61,899 nt of DNA from Planctomycetota bacterium (GTDB lineage Bacteria; Planctomycetota; Phycisphaerae; Phycisphaerales; SM1A02): NCBI GenBank assembly GCA_003671075.1, contig QWPT01000014.1:1-61899 (forward strand), written 5' to 3'. Below the pieces are notes generated by a model. That model ran no database searches. It saw only the letters and a list, made by a program, of their open reading frames with translations, and had not been told where the DNA came from. Below, piece by piece: positions 1-7,672 of this stretch. Position 1 is the stretch's first letter. Each line of letters begins with the position of its first letter. A program made the position numbers and the translations under genes.

Positions 1-132
1 TCAGGCGGCAAGGGTGGCTCAAATGGTGGCGCGAAGGGCGGCAGCAGTGGTGGAGGCAAGAGCGGCGGCGGTTGGCCGAGCACGACCGGCAATCCCTCCG
101 GCGGCGACCGCGCCAACGGCGGCAAGAAGTAA
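1..132 (+). CDS. C-terminal end of a Gly/Ser/Lys-rich protein (partial)
   Basis: The frame is open from the first base to a TAA at 130-132. Its 43 residues are almost only Gly, Ser, Lys and Asn (SGGKGGSNGGAKGG...) and end in GGKK. This is a low-complexity, basic, disordered tail of a gene that begins upstream. No function can be read from it. A strong hairpin follows 35 bases later, which supports this as the true gene end. Confidence 0.6.
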   Translation, partial: SGGKGGSNGGAKGGSSGGGKSGGGWPSTTGNPSGGDRANGGKK

Positions 133-167
133 TCCCTCGCAAACTCACCCTCCACCTCCAAAAACAA

Positions 168-200
168 ACCACCGCGCCCTCACGGGCGCGGTGGTCGTTT
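168..200. terminator. Bidirectional intrinsic terminator
   Basis: A perfect 12-bp stem (168-179 with 184-195, arms accaccgcgccc and gggcgcggtggt) has a 4-base loop. It is flanked by an A-rich stretch on the left and CGTTT on the right. It lies between the convergent Gly-rich gene and hpd, so it can end transcription from both sides. Confidence 0.8.
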
Positions 201-223
201 GATCAGAAGTCATTCATCTCCGC

Positions 224-1420
224 TCACAGATTCCCACGCTTCTCCTGCTCAATCTCCAAACTCTCAAACAGCGCCTTGAAATTCCCCTTGCCAAAGCTCT
301 GCGATCCGCGCCGACAGATGATCTCGAAGAACAGCGTCGGCCGGTCCTGCAGCGGCTTGGTAAACAGCTGCAGCAGATACCCCTCGTCGTCGGCATCCAC
401 CAAGATCCCAAGGTCCTTCACGCGCGTGTGGTCTTCCTTCACGATCTGGTGGCCGTGCTCGGTGAGCATCTTGTTCACGCGGTTCCACACCGTCTGGTAG
501 TAGGCGTCGGGAATCGTGAGGAAGTCGACGCCGCGGCGGCGCAGCTCGGTGATCGAGTGCAACTCATCGTCGGTCCGCAAAGCCAAGTGCTGCACGCCGG
601 CGGTGTTGTCGTGCCAGTCGAGGTACTCCTGGATCTGGCTCTTCTTCTTGCCGGCGGCGGGCTCGTTGATCGGCATCTTGATCAGGTGATTGCCGCTGGC
701 CATCACCTTCGACATCAGCGCCGAGTATTCGGTGCCAATGTCCTTGTCATCGAAGTGCTTGAACATGGCGAAGCCGAGGACCTCCTCGTACCACTTCACC
801 CAGTAGTTCATCTTGCCTTCCTCAACATTGCCCACCGCATGATCGACATACTTCAGGCCGCACGGGTTCGCCTTGTTGTAGGCGTTGAGCGCGTAGCCCT
901 CGACCTTCTTGAAGCCGGGCATAAACATCCCGCCGTTCTTGAGGTTCGGCAGGCTGTACGCGCCCGTGCGTGACACGAAGGTGTGCTGGGCGCGGCCGTA
1001 GGTCTGGATGGTCGCGAAGGTGACCGAGCCGTTGGCGTCGGACCAGGTCTGCGGCTCGGCGGCGCTCTTGCCGCCATTGTTGACCGCCTGCTTCCACGCC
1101 TTCTCGGCGTCAAACACGGTCAGCGCAAGGTCCTTCACGCCGTCGCCGTATTGCGTGGCCTCGCGCGCGGCCTGGCCGTCCTTGGTGAGCGAGCTCTCGA
1201 GGATGATGCGGATGTTGCCCTGCGTGAGCAGATACATCGCACGGTCGCGCGAGCCGGTCGTGAGGTCGGCGATTTGCTCGACCTGGAAGCCAAACGCGCT
1301 CGCGTAGAAGAACGCGGCCTGCTTGGCGTTGCCGACATAGAAGCGCACATGGTCGACATCGATCAGTTGAAGCGGATCGGTCGCGGTCGAGGCAGCAGTG
1401 GACGAACTGAGCGTGGTCAT
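224..1420 (-). CDS. hpd: 4-hydroxyphenylpyruvate dioxygenase
   Basis: This 398-residue Fe(II) dioxygenase converts 4-hydroxyphenylpyruvate to homogentisate in tyrosine breakdown. Two vicinal-oxygen-chelate halves are visible. The N-terminal half starts at VDHVRFYVGNAKQAAFFY. The C-terminal half carries the expected iron ligands His194 (YVDHAVGNV), His278 (VQHLALRTDD) and Glu366 (FFEIICRRG), and the family-typical GYLLQLFTKP lies just before the last ligand. The frame is open to 1510, but the ATG at 1420 gives the usual family length and lies 8 bases after a good -10 (TAGAAT). No other tyrosine-catabolism gene is in the window. Confidence 0.95.
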   Translation of the reverse strand: MTTLSSSTAASTATDPLQLIDVDHVRFYVGNAKQAAFFYASAFGFQVEQIADLTTGSRDRAMYLLTQGNIRIILESSLTKDGQAAREATQYGDGVKDLALTVFDAEKAWKQAVNNGGKSAAEPQTWSDANGSVTFATIQTYGRAQHTFVSRTGAYSLPNLKNGGMFMPGFKKVEGYALNAYNKANPCGLKYVDHAVGNVEEGKMNYWVKWYEEVLGFAMFKHFDDKDIGTEYSALMSKVMASGNHLIKMPINEPAAGKKKSQIQEYLDWHDNTAGVQHLALRTDDELHSITELRRRGVDFLTIPDAYYQTVWNRVNKMLTEHGHQIVKEDHTRVKDLGILVDADDEGYLLQLFTKPLQDRPTLFFEIICRRGSQSFGKGNFKALFESLEIEQEKRGNL

Positions 1421-1485
1421 AGGGTCCGATTCTAGTGCGATTCCCGCCCGCTGCTCAAGCAAGTTCGCCGTGCTACCCTCCGACC
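1421..1485. promoter_or_regulatory. Divergent promoter region, hpd / small membrane protein
   Basis: On the minus strand a TAGAAT -10 (1429-1434) ends 8 bases before the hpd ATG. On the plus strand TACCCT (1474-1479) ends exactly 6 bases before the GTG at 1486. Both spacings would start transcription at or next to the start codon, so both mRNAs are probably leaderless or nearly so. Confidence 0.55.
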
Positions 1486-1683
1486 GTGCAGATTCCATCC
1501 GACCGACCAACCTACGCGCCCGAGAATCGCTCCGCCAACGCGGGGAAATTGGTGGCGATCATCGTCTTCACGCTCCTGCTCTTAGGGGCGGTCGCGTCAC
1601 TGGTGGTGGTCCTGACCCGAGGAAGCTCGGGCATCGTGCCGCCGGTGCAGGAAATTCCTTCGGCGCGCAATCAACGCAACTAA
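1486..1683 (+). CDS. Small single-pass membrane protein, unknown function
   Basis: This 65-residue protein starts at GTG (QIPSDRPTYAPENRS...). It has one clear transmembrane helix at about residues 22-45 (LVAIIVFTLLLLGAVASLVV) and a short Pro-containing tail after it. The GTG was chosen because a TACCCT -10 element ends 6 bases upstream. An in-frame ATG at 1435 lies upstream of that element. The gene is convergent with apt, with 11 bases between the stops. I do not recognise a family. Confidence 0.6.
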   Translation: MQIPSDRPTYAPENRSANAGKLVAIIVFTLLLLGAVASLVVVLTRGSSGIVPPVQEIPSARNQRN

Positions 1684-1694
1684 CTTCGCCGCGT

Positions 1695-2219
1695 TTAGTA
1701 GCGCAGGATCGACTCGGTGCGCAGGCCGCCGAGCTGGGCGCGACCCTTCAGAAACTCGAGTTCGATGAGCACGCTCGCTGCGATGATGTTTCCGCCGAGC
1801 CCGTCGGGCCCGAGCAGCTTCATGCTCGCCGCCAGCGTTCCGCCCGTGGCAAGTAGGTCGTCGACCAACAGCACGCGCATTCCCGGCTTCACCGCGTCGA
1901 CATGGACATGCAGTTGGTCGGTTCCGTACTCAAGCGCGTACTCCATGAATCGCGTCTGGTACGGGAGTTTTCCAGGCTTTCGCACCGGAACGAACCCCGC
2001 GCTCAACGCCGTCGCCACCGCGGTGCCGAAGATGAATCCTCGGCTTTCCGGCCCCACGACCACATCAATGCGCTCGTTGCGAAACGGGTTGGCCATGAGC
2101 TCGATGGCAAGCGCGAGGCCGGCGGGGCTGGCCAAAAGCGGCGTGACATCCTTGAAGACGATGCCCTTCTTGGGAAAGTCGGGCACATCGCGGATGAGGC
2201 TCGTCAGTTGCGCATGCAT
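1695..2219 (-). CDS. apt: Adenine phosphoribosyltransferase
   Basis: This 174-residue enzyme salvages adenine with PRPP to give AMP. The start MHAQLTSLIRDVPDFPKKGI, the VVGPESRGFIFG segment (residues 54-65) and the PRPP-binding loop VLLVDDLLATGGT (116-128) are all characteristic. The frame runs upstream to 2618, but the ATG at 2219 matches the family's usual N-terminus. It also lies 6 bases after a minus-strand TACCTT -10 element. It is transcribed divergently from the GroES-like gene. Confidence 0.95.
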   Translation of the reverse strand: MHAQLTSLIRDVPDFPKKGIVFKDVTPLLASPAGLALAIELMANPFRNERIDVVVGPESRGFIFGTAVATALSAGFVPVRKPGKLPYQTRFMEYALEYGTDQLHVHVDAVKPGMRVLLVDDLLATGGTLAASMKLLGPDGLGGNIIAASVLIELEFLKGRAQLGGLRTESILRY

Positions 2220-2279
2220 CGGCGAAAGGTAGCGCAAGCGGGCGGTGTCTGCGCCGTCGACGGCGGTTATGATCGCGCC
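2220..2279. promoter_or_regulatory. Divergent promoter region, apt / groES
   Basis: The minus-strand element TACCTT (2226-2231) ends 6 bases before the apt ATG. The plus-strand element TATGAT (2268-2273) ends 6 bases before the groES ATG at 2280. Identical 6-base spacers on both sides of a 60-base gap are a compact case of the leaderless-promoter pattern seen across the window. Confidence 0.6.
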
Positions 2280-2612
2280 ATGTCCGACTCGAGCGAAAGT
2301 AGCAAGCGCAAGAACTCCATCGAAGTGGTCGAACCGCTGGGCAAGCGGGTCCTGATCCGCAAGGACGAGGACAAGAAGATCACCAAGCACGGTTTGCACC
2401 TGCCCGACAAGATTGAGATCCCGACCCTCACCGGCCGCGTGGTGACCGTGAGCGCCGAGGTTGAACGTGACGAGAACTATCCGATCAAGCAGTACGACCG
2501 GGTGCTCTTCAACCCCAAGCACGCCATCCCCGTGGATTTCGAGGGCGACAATCGCCTGTTCGTGATTCCGGTTGAGGATGTGGTGGCGGTCTTTCGGCGG
2601 GAAAACGGTTGA
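2280..2612 (+). CDS. groES: GroES-like co-chaperonin (Cpn10 family)
   Basis: This 110-residue protein has the Cpn10 layout. It has VEPLGKRVLIRKDE near the start (GroES has RPLHDRVIVKR), a mobile-loop-like stretch around ITKHGLHLPDKIEIPTLTGRVVTVS, and the late YDRVLFNPKHAIPV and VIPVEDVVAVF strands. An extra Ser/Lys-rich tail of about 15 residues precedes the fold. No groEL is nearby, so this may be a second, divergent co-chaperonin rather than the main partner of GroEL. Its stop overlaps the aroA start by 4 bases (TTGA). Confidence 0.75.
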   Translation: MSDSSESSKRKNSIEVVEPLGKRVLIRKDEDKKITKHGLHLPDKIEIPTLTGRVVTVSAEVERDENYPIKQYDRVLFNPKHAIPVDFEGDNRLFVIPVEDVVAVFRRENG

Positions 2613-4051
2613 GCGCATCCGCAGCTCTGCCTGATCCGTTTGCGATTGAACCGATGGCGTTCACGAGCCAGGCGATTCGCGCGGCGGCGATCCGCGTTCC
2701 CGGGTCGAAGAGCCTTTCCAATCGGCACCTGATTCTGGCGGCGCTCGCGCGTGGTTCGACTCGGCTGCGTGGACTTCTGGCCTGCGACGATTGCGATCGT
2801 TTGCTCGCGGCGCTCGATGCCTGCGCGATCAGCCATCGCGTCGATGGCGGCGATCTCATCATCGATGGAGGCGCCGATCGATCGGAGCGCGACACGACGG
2901 TGAATCTCGGCGACGGCGGAACACCGACGCGCTTCATGCTTGCGTTCGCCGCAGCGCAACGGGGCGGCGCGTGCATCATCGACGCGAGCGCGCGCATGCG
3001 TGAACGACCAGTCGCCGAAGGTGTCGCCATGCTGCGCGCGCTTGGGGGGGAGATTCATGCGGAAAATCATGGGGAAAATCAGGGAATGGCTGAGTCCATG
3101 CGCCTCCCCATGCGCCTTCCCATGCGCGTCCGCGGCGGCAGCCTTCGCGGCGGGCGCATCGACATCGGCGCCACCGCATCGAGCCAGTTCGTCAGCGCGC
3201 TGATGCTCGTCGCGCCCGCGCTCGCCGACGGCATCGACATCCATTTCACCGACGAGCCGACCAGCGCGTCTTACCTCGAACTTTCGCTCGCCGCCCTCGC
3301 CGCCGCCGGCGTGAACTTCGAAGTCGTTCGCCGTCCCGTGCTGCTCAGCGCGGCGAGCGTTGGCGGCGGACTCGCGCGCATTACCATTGCGCCGCAACCG
3401 ATCGCCGGTGGCACCATCGACATCGAGCCCGATGCATCGAGCGCGGTGTATCCCGCTGCTGCGGCGGTTCTCTGCGGATCCACCGTGACGCTTGAGGGCC
3501 TTGCGCGTCACAGCGCGCAACCGGACATCGGATTCCTCGACGATCTTGCCATGCGCGGCGCGCGCGTCGAGGTCGTCGGGAACGCCACCCGCGTGAGCGC
3601 CGGCAAATCGCTGCGCGGCCACGATGCCAATTACGCCCGCATGCCCGACGCCGCCGTCATGGCCATGGTTCTCGCCGCTTGCGCCGATGGCCCGAGCCTG
3701 TTCACCGGTCTCGCCACGCTGCGGGTCAAGGAATCTGATCGCATCGCCGCCGTCGCCACCGGCCTGCGCGCCCTCGGCGCCACCGTCGAAACCGGCGACG
3801 ATTGGGCGCGCATTCATCCGCTTCCCGCGCGAAATTCCGCGATCAATACGCGCGAAAGTGCCAGCCTGACGGCCGCGATCAATCCCGCGATGAAGGTCGC
3901 GATCGACACCGTCAACGACCATCGCATCGCCATGGCCTTCGCCATCCTCGGTCTCGCGCGCGGCGGCGTGTCGATCGCCAATCCTGGATGCGTCGGCAAG
4001 AGTTGGCCAGGATTCTGGACTTCGCTCGACTTGCTTCGGAGCGGCACTTGA
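2609..4051 (+). CDS. aroA: 3-phosphoshikimate 1-carboxyvinyltransferase (EPSP synthase)
   Basis: EPSP synthase joins phosphoenolpyruvate to shikimate-3-phosphate on the way to chorismate. The family motifs are PGSKSLSNRHLILAALA, the PEP-binding LGDGGTPTRFM, ATASSQFVSALMLVAP, DASSAVYPAAAA and DHRIAMAFAILGL. In the PEP loop the Gly equivalent to E. coli Gly96 is kept, while the residue at the Pro101 position is Phe. The 480 residues include a small insert around 3050-3130 with a repeated Met-Arg-Leu-Pro. The TTG start overlaps the groES stop (TTGA); the next candidate is ATG at 2654. It supplies chorismate for pheA, which lies about 57 kb away. Confidence 0.92.
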   Translation: MSASAALPDPFAIEPMAFTSQAIRAAAIRVPGSKSLSNRHLILAALARGSTRLRGLLACDDCDRLLAALDACAISHRVDGGDLIIDGGADRSERDTTVNLGDGGTPTRFMLAFAAAQRGGACIIDASARMRERPVAEGVAMLRALGGEIHAENHGENQGMAESMRLPMRLPMRVRGGSLRGGRIDIGATASSQFVSALMLVAPALADGIDIHFTDEPTSASYLELSLAALAAAGVNFEVVRRPVLLSAASVGGGLARITIAPQPIAGGTIDIEPDASSAVYPAAAAVLCGSTVTLEGLARHSAQPDIGFLDDLAMRGARVEVVGNATRVSAGKSLRGHDANYARMPDAAVMAMVLAACADGPSLFTGLATLRVKESDRIAAVATGLRALGATVETGDDWARIHPLPARNSAINTRESASLTAAINPAMKVAIDTVNDHRIAMAFAILGLARGGVSIANPGCVGKSWPGFWTSLDLLRSGT

Positions 4052-4068
4052 CCCGACAATCGCCCCCA

Positions 4069-5913
4069 ATGAAAAACGGTCTGTTCTGGCATTTCGCAAA
4101 GCGCATGCTTCGTCGCCGCCGACTGGCTGTGGGAACCATCGTGTTCTCCATCATCTCCGCCGGTGGACTTGCGGCCGGACTCGTTGCCATCGGTCCGGTG
4201 ATGAGCCTCATCCTCGACAACGGCCCGAACTCGAACCTGCGCACCGCCGTCGAGGCGCAGGTCGCCAGCAACGGTTTTCTTTCCAGCCTTCTGCCCACGG
4301 TGCTCATCGAACTGCTGCCCACCGACCGCCTCGTTGGCGTTGCGCTCATTCTCGCCGCGCTCTGCGGACTCACCATCTTCGGCGCCGTCGCTAACTTTCT
4401 TCACCAGTACTGCTCACTCACGCTGTCGATGGTCACCGTCGCCGAGATTCGCCTCGAAGCCTTCCGCCACGCGTTGCGACTTCCGCTGGCGACGGTTCTG
4501 CGCCGCGGCCCGACCGAGATCGTCTCGCGCATCACCCGCGACGCCGCTGAACTCGAGCGCGGCTTTAGCGCGCTTTCATCGAAGGCACTCGCGCAGGTCA
4601 CCAAGGGCATCGCCGCATTCGCTGCCGCAGTCTGGTTCGATTGGCGTCTCACCATTGCCGCAATCGTCGCGGCACCCGTCATCGGATTCGTGCTGCGAAA
4701 GTTCGGCAAGCGCATCAGCCGCAGCAGTCGCAACACCCTCATCGCCTACGAAGAGCTTCTGCGCACCTCCAACGAATCCATGCAGGGATTGCGCGGAATT
4801 AAGACGGCGACGGCCGAGCGTGATGCGCGCAAGCGTTTCGGCCGCGCCAATCGTCGGGTTGTGCGCGAGGATCGCCGCGCCCGCGTTGCCCGCGCAATTT
4901 CGGCGCCGCTCGTCGAGGTGCTCGCGATCTTTCTCATCGCCGGCCTCGCGCTGTTGGCCGCTCACGAGATCATCGGCGGTCGCATGCAGTTCGATCGTTT
5001 TGTGCTCACACTCGGATCGCTTGCCGTTGCCGGCGGAAGCTTCCGTCCGCTCACGGGCTTGCTCAACGACATCCAATCGTCGAGCGCGCCTGCGGAGCGT
5101 CTTGCCGAAATTCTCTCGATTCCCGCTGAAGGCATGCGTGAACGCGACTTGCCCGCGCTTGATCGCCACACGCGATCGATCGAGTTTGACGCCGTGCGCT
5201 TTCGCTACGAAGGCGCCGAGCGCGATGCGGTGCGCGGCGTGAGCCTGACCATTCGTCACGGCGAGTTCATTGCCATCGTCGGTCCCAACGGCTGCGGCAA
5301 GACCACGCTCGCCAGCCTGCTCGTGCGCCTCTTCGATCCCTGCGAGGGTTCGGTGCGCGTCGACGGCGTTGATGTGCTGGGCACGAGCCTGACCTCGCTT
5401 CGTCGGCAAATCGGCGTAGTTCCGCAGGATCCGTTGCTTGTGCGCGGAACCATCCGCGAGAACATCACCCTCGGCCTCGATCCGATGCCCGCCGCGCAGG
5501 CCGATCCCGCCATCGCGCGCGCGCTGCGTTTGGCCCACGCTGCGCATTTTGTCGCCGCGCTTCCCAAGGGCCTCGACAACGAACTCGGTGAAGGTGGAAC
5601 CGGACTCTCCGGTGGTCAGCGCCAAAGGCTCGCCATCGCCCGCGCGCTCATGCGTGATCCCGCGGTGCTCATTCTCGACGAGGCCACCAGCCAGATCGAC
5701 GCCGAAAGCGAAGCGCAGATTTCCGCGGCAATCGACGAGTTCCGCCGAGGCCGCACCCTGATCGCCATCGCCCATCGCCTTTCCACCGTGCGCAGCGCCG
5801 ATCGCATCGTGGTGATGGAGGATGGTGCGGTTGCCGATGTCGGAACCCACGCCGAGTTGCTCGGCCGTTGCGATCTCTACCGACGGCTGGTGTCGACGCA
5901 GTTGGTCGCGTGA
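4069..5913 (+). CDS. ABC transporter, fused permease and ATPase (MsbA-like exporter half)
   Basis: This 614-residue half-transporter has an N-terminal ABC-exporter transmembrane domain (about residues 1-340) and a C-terminal nucleotide-binding domain. Visible motifs are Walker A GPNGCGKT (405-412), signature LSGGQ (513-517), Walker B VLILDE (533-538) and the H-loop His569. It should act as a homodimer in the inner membrane. Lipid A/phospholipid flippases of the MsbA type have this layout, but the substrate cannot be read. The ATG was chosen because it follows aroA by 17 bases with GACAAT ending 8 bases upstream. The longer in-frame extension to 3802 lies inside aroA. Confidence 0.85.
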   Translation: MKNGLFWHFAKRMLRRRRLAVGTIVFSIISAGGLAAGLVAIGPVMSLILDNGPNSNLRTAVEAQVASNGFLSSLLPTVLIELLPTDRLVGVALILAALCGLTIFGAVANFLHQYCSLTLSMVTVAEIRLEAFRHALRLPLATVLRRGPTEIVSRITRDAAELERGFSALSSKALAQVTKGIAAFAAAVWFDWRLTIAAIVAAPVIGFVLRKFGKRISRSSRNTLIAYEELLRTSNESMQGLRGIKTATAERDARKRFGRANRRVVREDRRARVARAISAPLVEVLAIFLIAGLALLAAHEIIGGRMQFDRFVLTLGSLAVAGGSFRPLTGLLNDIQSSSAPAERLAEILSIPAEGMRERDLPALDRHTRSIEFDAVRFRYEGAERDAVRGVSLTIRHGEFIAIVGPNGCGKTTLASLLVRLFDPCEGSVRVDGVDVLGTSLTSLRRQIGVVPQDPLLVRGTIRENITLGLDPMPAAQADPAIARALRLAHAAHFVAALPKGLDNELGEGGTGLSGGQRQRLAIARALMRDPAVLILDEATSQIDAESEAQISAAIDEFRRGRTLIAIAHRLSTVRSADRIVVMEDGAVADVGTHAELLGRCDLYRRLVSTQLVA

Positions 5914-5929
5914 GCGCAGTGGCACTTGC

Positions 5930-5956
5930 TACAGTGTCCGACGATCATTCAAGGGA
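5930..5956 (+). promoter_or_regulatory. Promoter -10 and Shine-Dalgarno for the tail-anchored coiled-coil protein
   Basis: A TACAGT -10 element lies at 5930-5935. A strong ribosome-binding site AAGGGA (5951-5956) lies 7 bases before the GTG start. This leadered arrangement contrasts with the leaderless spacing seen at many other starts here, and it decides the GTG at 5964. Confidence 0.5.
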
Positions 5957-5963
5957 GCCAACC

Positions 5964-6557
5964 GTGGGTTTCGCCGCATTTCTCCGCAACTTCATCGGTG
6001 CCGCGCCCCAAGCGGAAGTGGACTCCGCCCGCGCTGCGATGGCGGCGGCGGCGCAGGCGCAGAGCGCTGCTGTTGAAATGAAGGCGTTGGTCGCGCAGGT
6101 TCGCGACGGTCACATCAAGAGCGTCGAAGAGGTGCAGGCCGAACTCGCGCGACTCTCGCAGCGCGTTGAGTCGATGCCGGAAATGCGCGCGCAGTTAGAG
6201 AACTTCGTGCAGTCGCTCGGCCGAACCATGGTCGGAGTGGCCGACCGACTCGACACCGTTCATGATCGCATCGAGCGCGTCGAGCAGCAGGCGCGTTCGC
6301 AAACCGAGATCATCGCGCTTTCGCGTGCGGAGTTCGATCGGCAGGGGCGCGTGCTCGCCAACCTCGAGGTTCAGATGAAGTCGCTCGAGGACGCGATCAC
6401 TCGTCTCGTCGTCGTCGCCGATCGCTCGACAACCGTGCTGCAGGAGATCGACCAGCGCCGCGGCCGCGCCGATCACTCCGACCGCAACAATCGCATCATC
6501 ATCGGCATCCTGCTGCTTGTCCTCCTGCTCAACCTCGGGGTCGCCATCCTGCGATGA
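5964..6557 (+). CDS. Tail-anchored coiled-coil protein, unknown function
   Basis: This 197-residue protein starts GFAAFLRNFIGAAPQ. It continues as a long Ala/Gln/Glu-rich heptad region (about residues 20-160: VQAELARLSQRVESMPEMRAQ...). It ends in one hydrophobic helix, IIIGILLLVLLLNLGVAIL, with a single Arg after it. The layout predicts a cytoplasmic coiled coil held to the membrane by its C-terminus. Its last 4 bases overlap the start of the binding-protein gene (ATGA), so it is probably co-transcribed with the transporter cluster. I do not recognise a family. Confidence 0.7.
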   Translation: MGFAAFLRNFIGAAPQAEVDSARAAMAAAAQAQSAAVEMKALVAQVRDGHIKSVEEVQAELARLSQRVESMPEMRAQLENFVQSLGRTMVGVADRLDTVHDRIERVEQQARSQTEIIALSRAEFDRQGRVLANLEVQMKSLEDAITRLVVVADRSTTVLQEIDQRRGRADHSDRNNRIIIGILLLVLLLNLGVAILR

Positions 6558-7672
6558 GCGGCGATTCGCCCACCGATGGCCGCCCTGGTCCGCGTGGCAG
6601 CGGCCTGCGCTTGACTAGCCATGGGCGTCATGATCAAACTCATGATCAAACTCATGATTCGGATCATGATCCGAATCACGCGTCCGCCGACGATCAGCCC
6701 CTCGATGAACTCGAGCTCGCGCGTGCGCTTCAGCCTATGCCCGTCGATGCGCCGGTGAAACCCGCGCGCCGATTCGCCAGTCCGCTCCAGCAGTTGCTCG
6801 GGCTTTCGGTTTCGCTGGTTCTCATCTACATGATCTTCGGACGAGGCGCGGTGACGCCTCCTTCCACAACCGCCGTCGCGCCGATCACGCCGTCGCCGCG
6901 CGTGGCATCGACGAGCCCCGCGATCAGCGATTCGCTCATTGAACTCGGCCTTGGCGCTCATATCGTCGGACGCAGTCCTTACTGCACTGGCGTCGATGCG
7001 AGCGTTCCCGTTGTCGGCGATCTGCGCGACTTCGACGCTGAACGGCTCGCGCTTGTAAATCCCGATGTGCTCTTCGTGCAGCCGCCGCTGGCCGGAGTCG
7101 ATCCAGCGCTGCGCGAGTTTTGTGCGAAGAACTCAATTCGTCTTGTCGAGCGCAGGCTCGATGCGCTGCAAGACATCGCGCTGCTCGCCGATGACTTTCA
7201 GGAAGTCTTCGGCGCGCAACTCGCGCCCAAACTCGCCGACGCCCGCACATTTATCGCGACCAATCCAACCGCGCGCGCCGATGCTCCGCGCGTTCTCATC
7301 ATCGTTTCCGCCGATCCGTTCCTGGCCGTCGGCCGTGGCAACTACATCGATCAACTGTTGCAGCGATGCGGATTCATCAACGCCGTTGACGGCAGCGGTT
7401 GGGTTGAACTTTCGGTCGAGGCGATCATCGCGTTGCGTCCAGCGCGTATCGTCGGCATTGCGCAAACGCGCGCAACGGCGCTGGAAATCGAAGGTGTCAT
7501 CGAAGTGCTTCCTTGGCCCAACGGTCCGCCAGCGATCGCCTGCGACGCGATGCCCGAGTTGCTTTCGCCGAGTCTCGCCGCCATCGCCAAACGCGCTGCG
7601 TTCGCGCAGTTGCTCGGCTCGCCCGTTCCCACAACTGCCCCCGTTCCCGCAACTTCACCTGAGGCCCGCTGA
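6554..7672 (+). CDS. Membrane-anchored BtuF/FecB-like substrate-binding protein with His/Asp-rich N-tail
   Basis: This 372-residue protein has three parts. Residues about 1-75 form a cytoplasmic tail rich in His and Asp (HDQTHDQTHDSDHDPNH). One transmembrane helix follows (LLGLSVSLVLIYMIFG, about 85-100). A periplasmic binding domain comes last (SDSLIELGLGAHIVGRSPYC...VGDLRDFDAERLALVNPDVLFV), as in vitamin B12, heme and siderophore receptors. It overlaps both neighbours (ATGA; TGATG) and is followed by its permease and ATPase. The substrate is not certain; B12 is plausible because a cobalamin riboswitch lies 12 kb away. The His-rich tail on the cytoplasmic side is unusual and could bind metal. 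Confidence 0.8.
   Translation: MSGDSPTDGRPGPRGSGLRLTSHGRHDQTHDQTHDSDHDPNHASADDQPLDELELARALQPMPVDAPVKPARRFASPLQQLLGLSVSLVLIYMIFGRGAVTPPSTTAVAPITPSPRVASTSPAISDSLIELGLGAHIVGRSPYCTGVDASVPVVGDLRDFDAERLALVNPDVLFVQPPLAGVDPALREFCAKNSIRLVERRLDALQDIALLADDFQEVFGAQLAPKLADARTFIATNPTARADAPRVLIIVSADPFLAVGRGNYIDQLLQRCGFINAVDGSGWVELSVEAIIALRPARIVGIAQTRATALEIEGVIEVLPWPNGPPAIACDAMPELLSPSLAAIAKRAAFAQLLGSPVPTTAPVPATSPEAR
6655..6678. repeat. Perfect 24-bp palindrome next to a 12-base tandem repeat
   Basis: Positions 6655-6678 (TGATTCGGATCA then its reverse complement) are a perfect inverted repeat without a loop. It follows two copies of catgatcaaact (6629-6652). Both lie inside the His/Asp-rich coding stretch of the binding-protein gene and encode HDQT/HDSD. 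The palindrome could arise from codon choice, but it is long for chance. Confidence 0.6.

Noticed and set aside
3802-4068. N-terminal extension of the ABC exporter into aroA
   Set aside because: The extension is the aroA coding sequence in another frame. ATG 4069 gives a normal exporter start and follows a -10-like element.
2477-4099. Long minus-strand open frame (540 codons) opposite aroA, and similar long antisense frames at 4576-5925, 10708-12177, 12177-13724 and 48062-49402
   Set aside because: They lie opposite clearly conserved genes, have Arg/Gly/Asp-rich translations without motifs, and are expected by-products of high GC and strong third-position bias.
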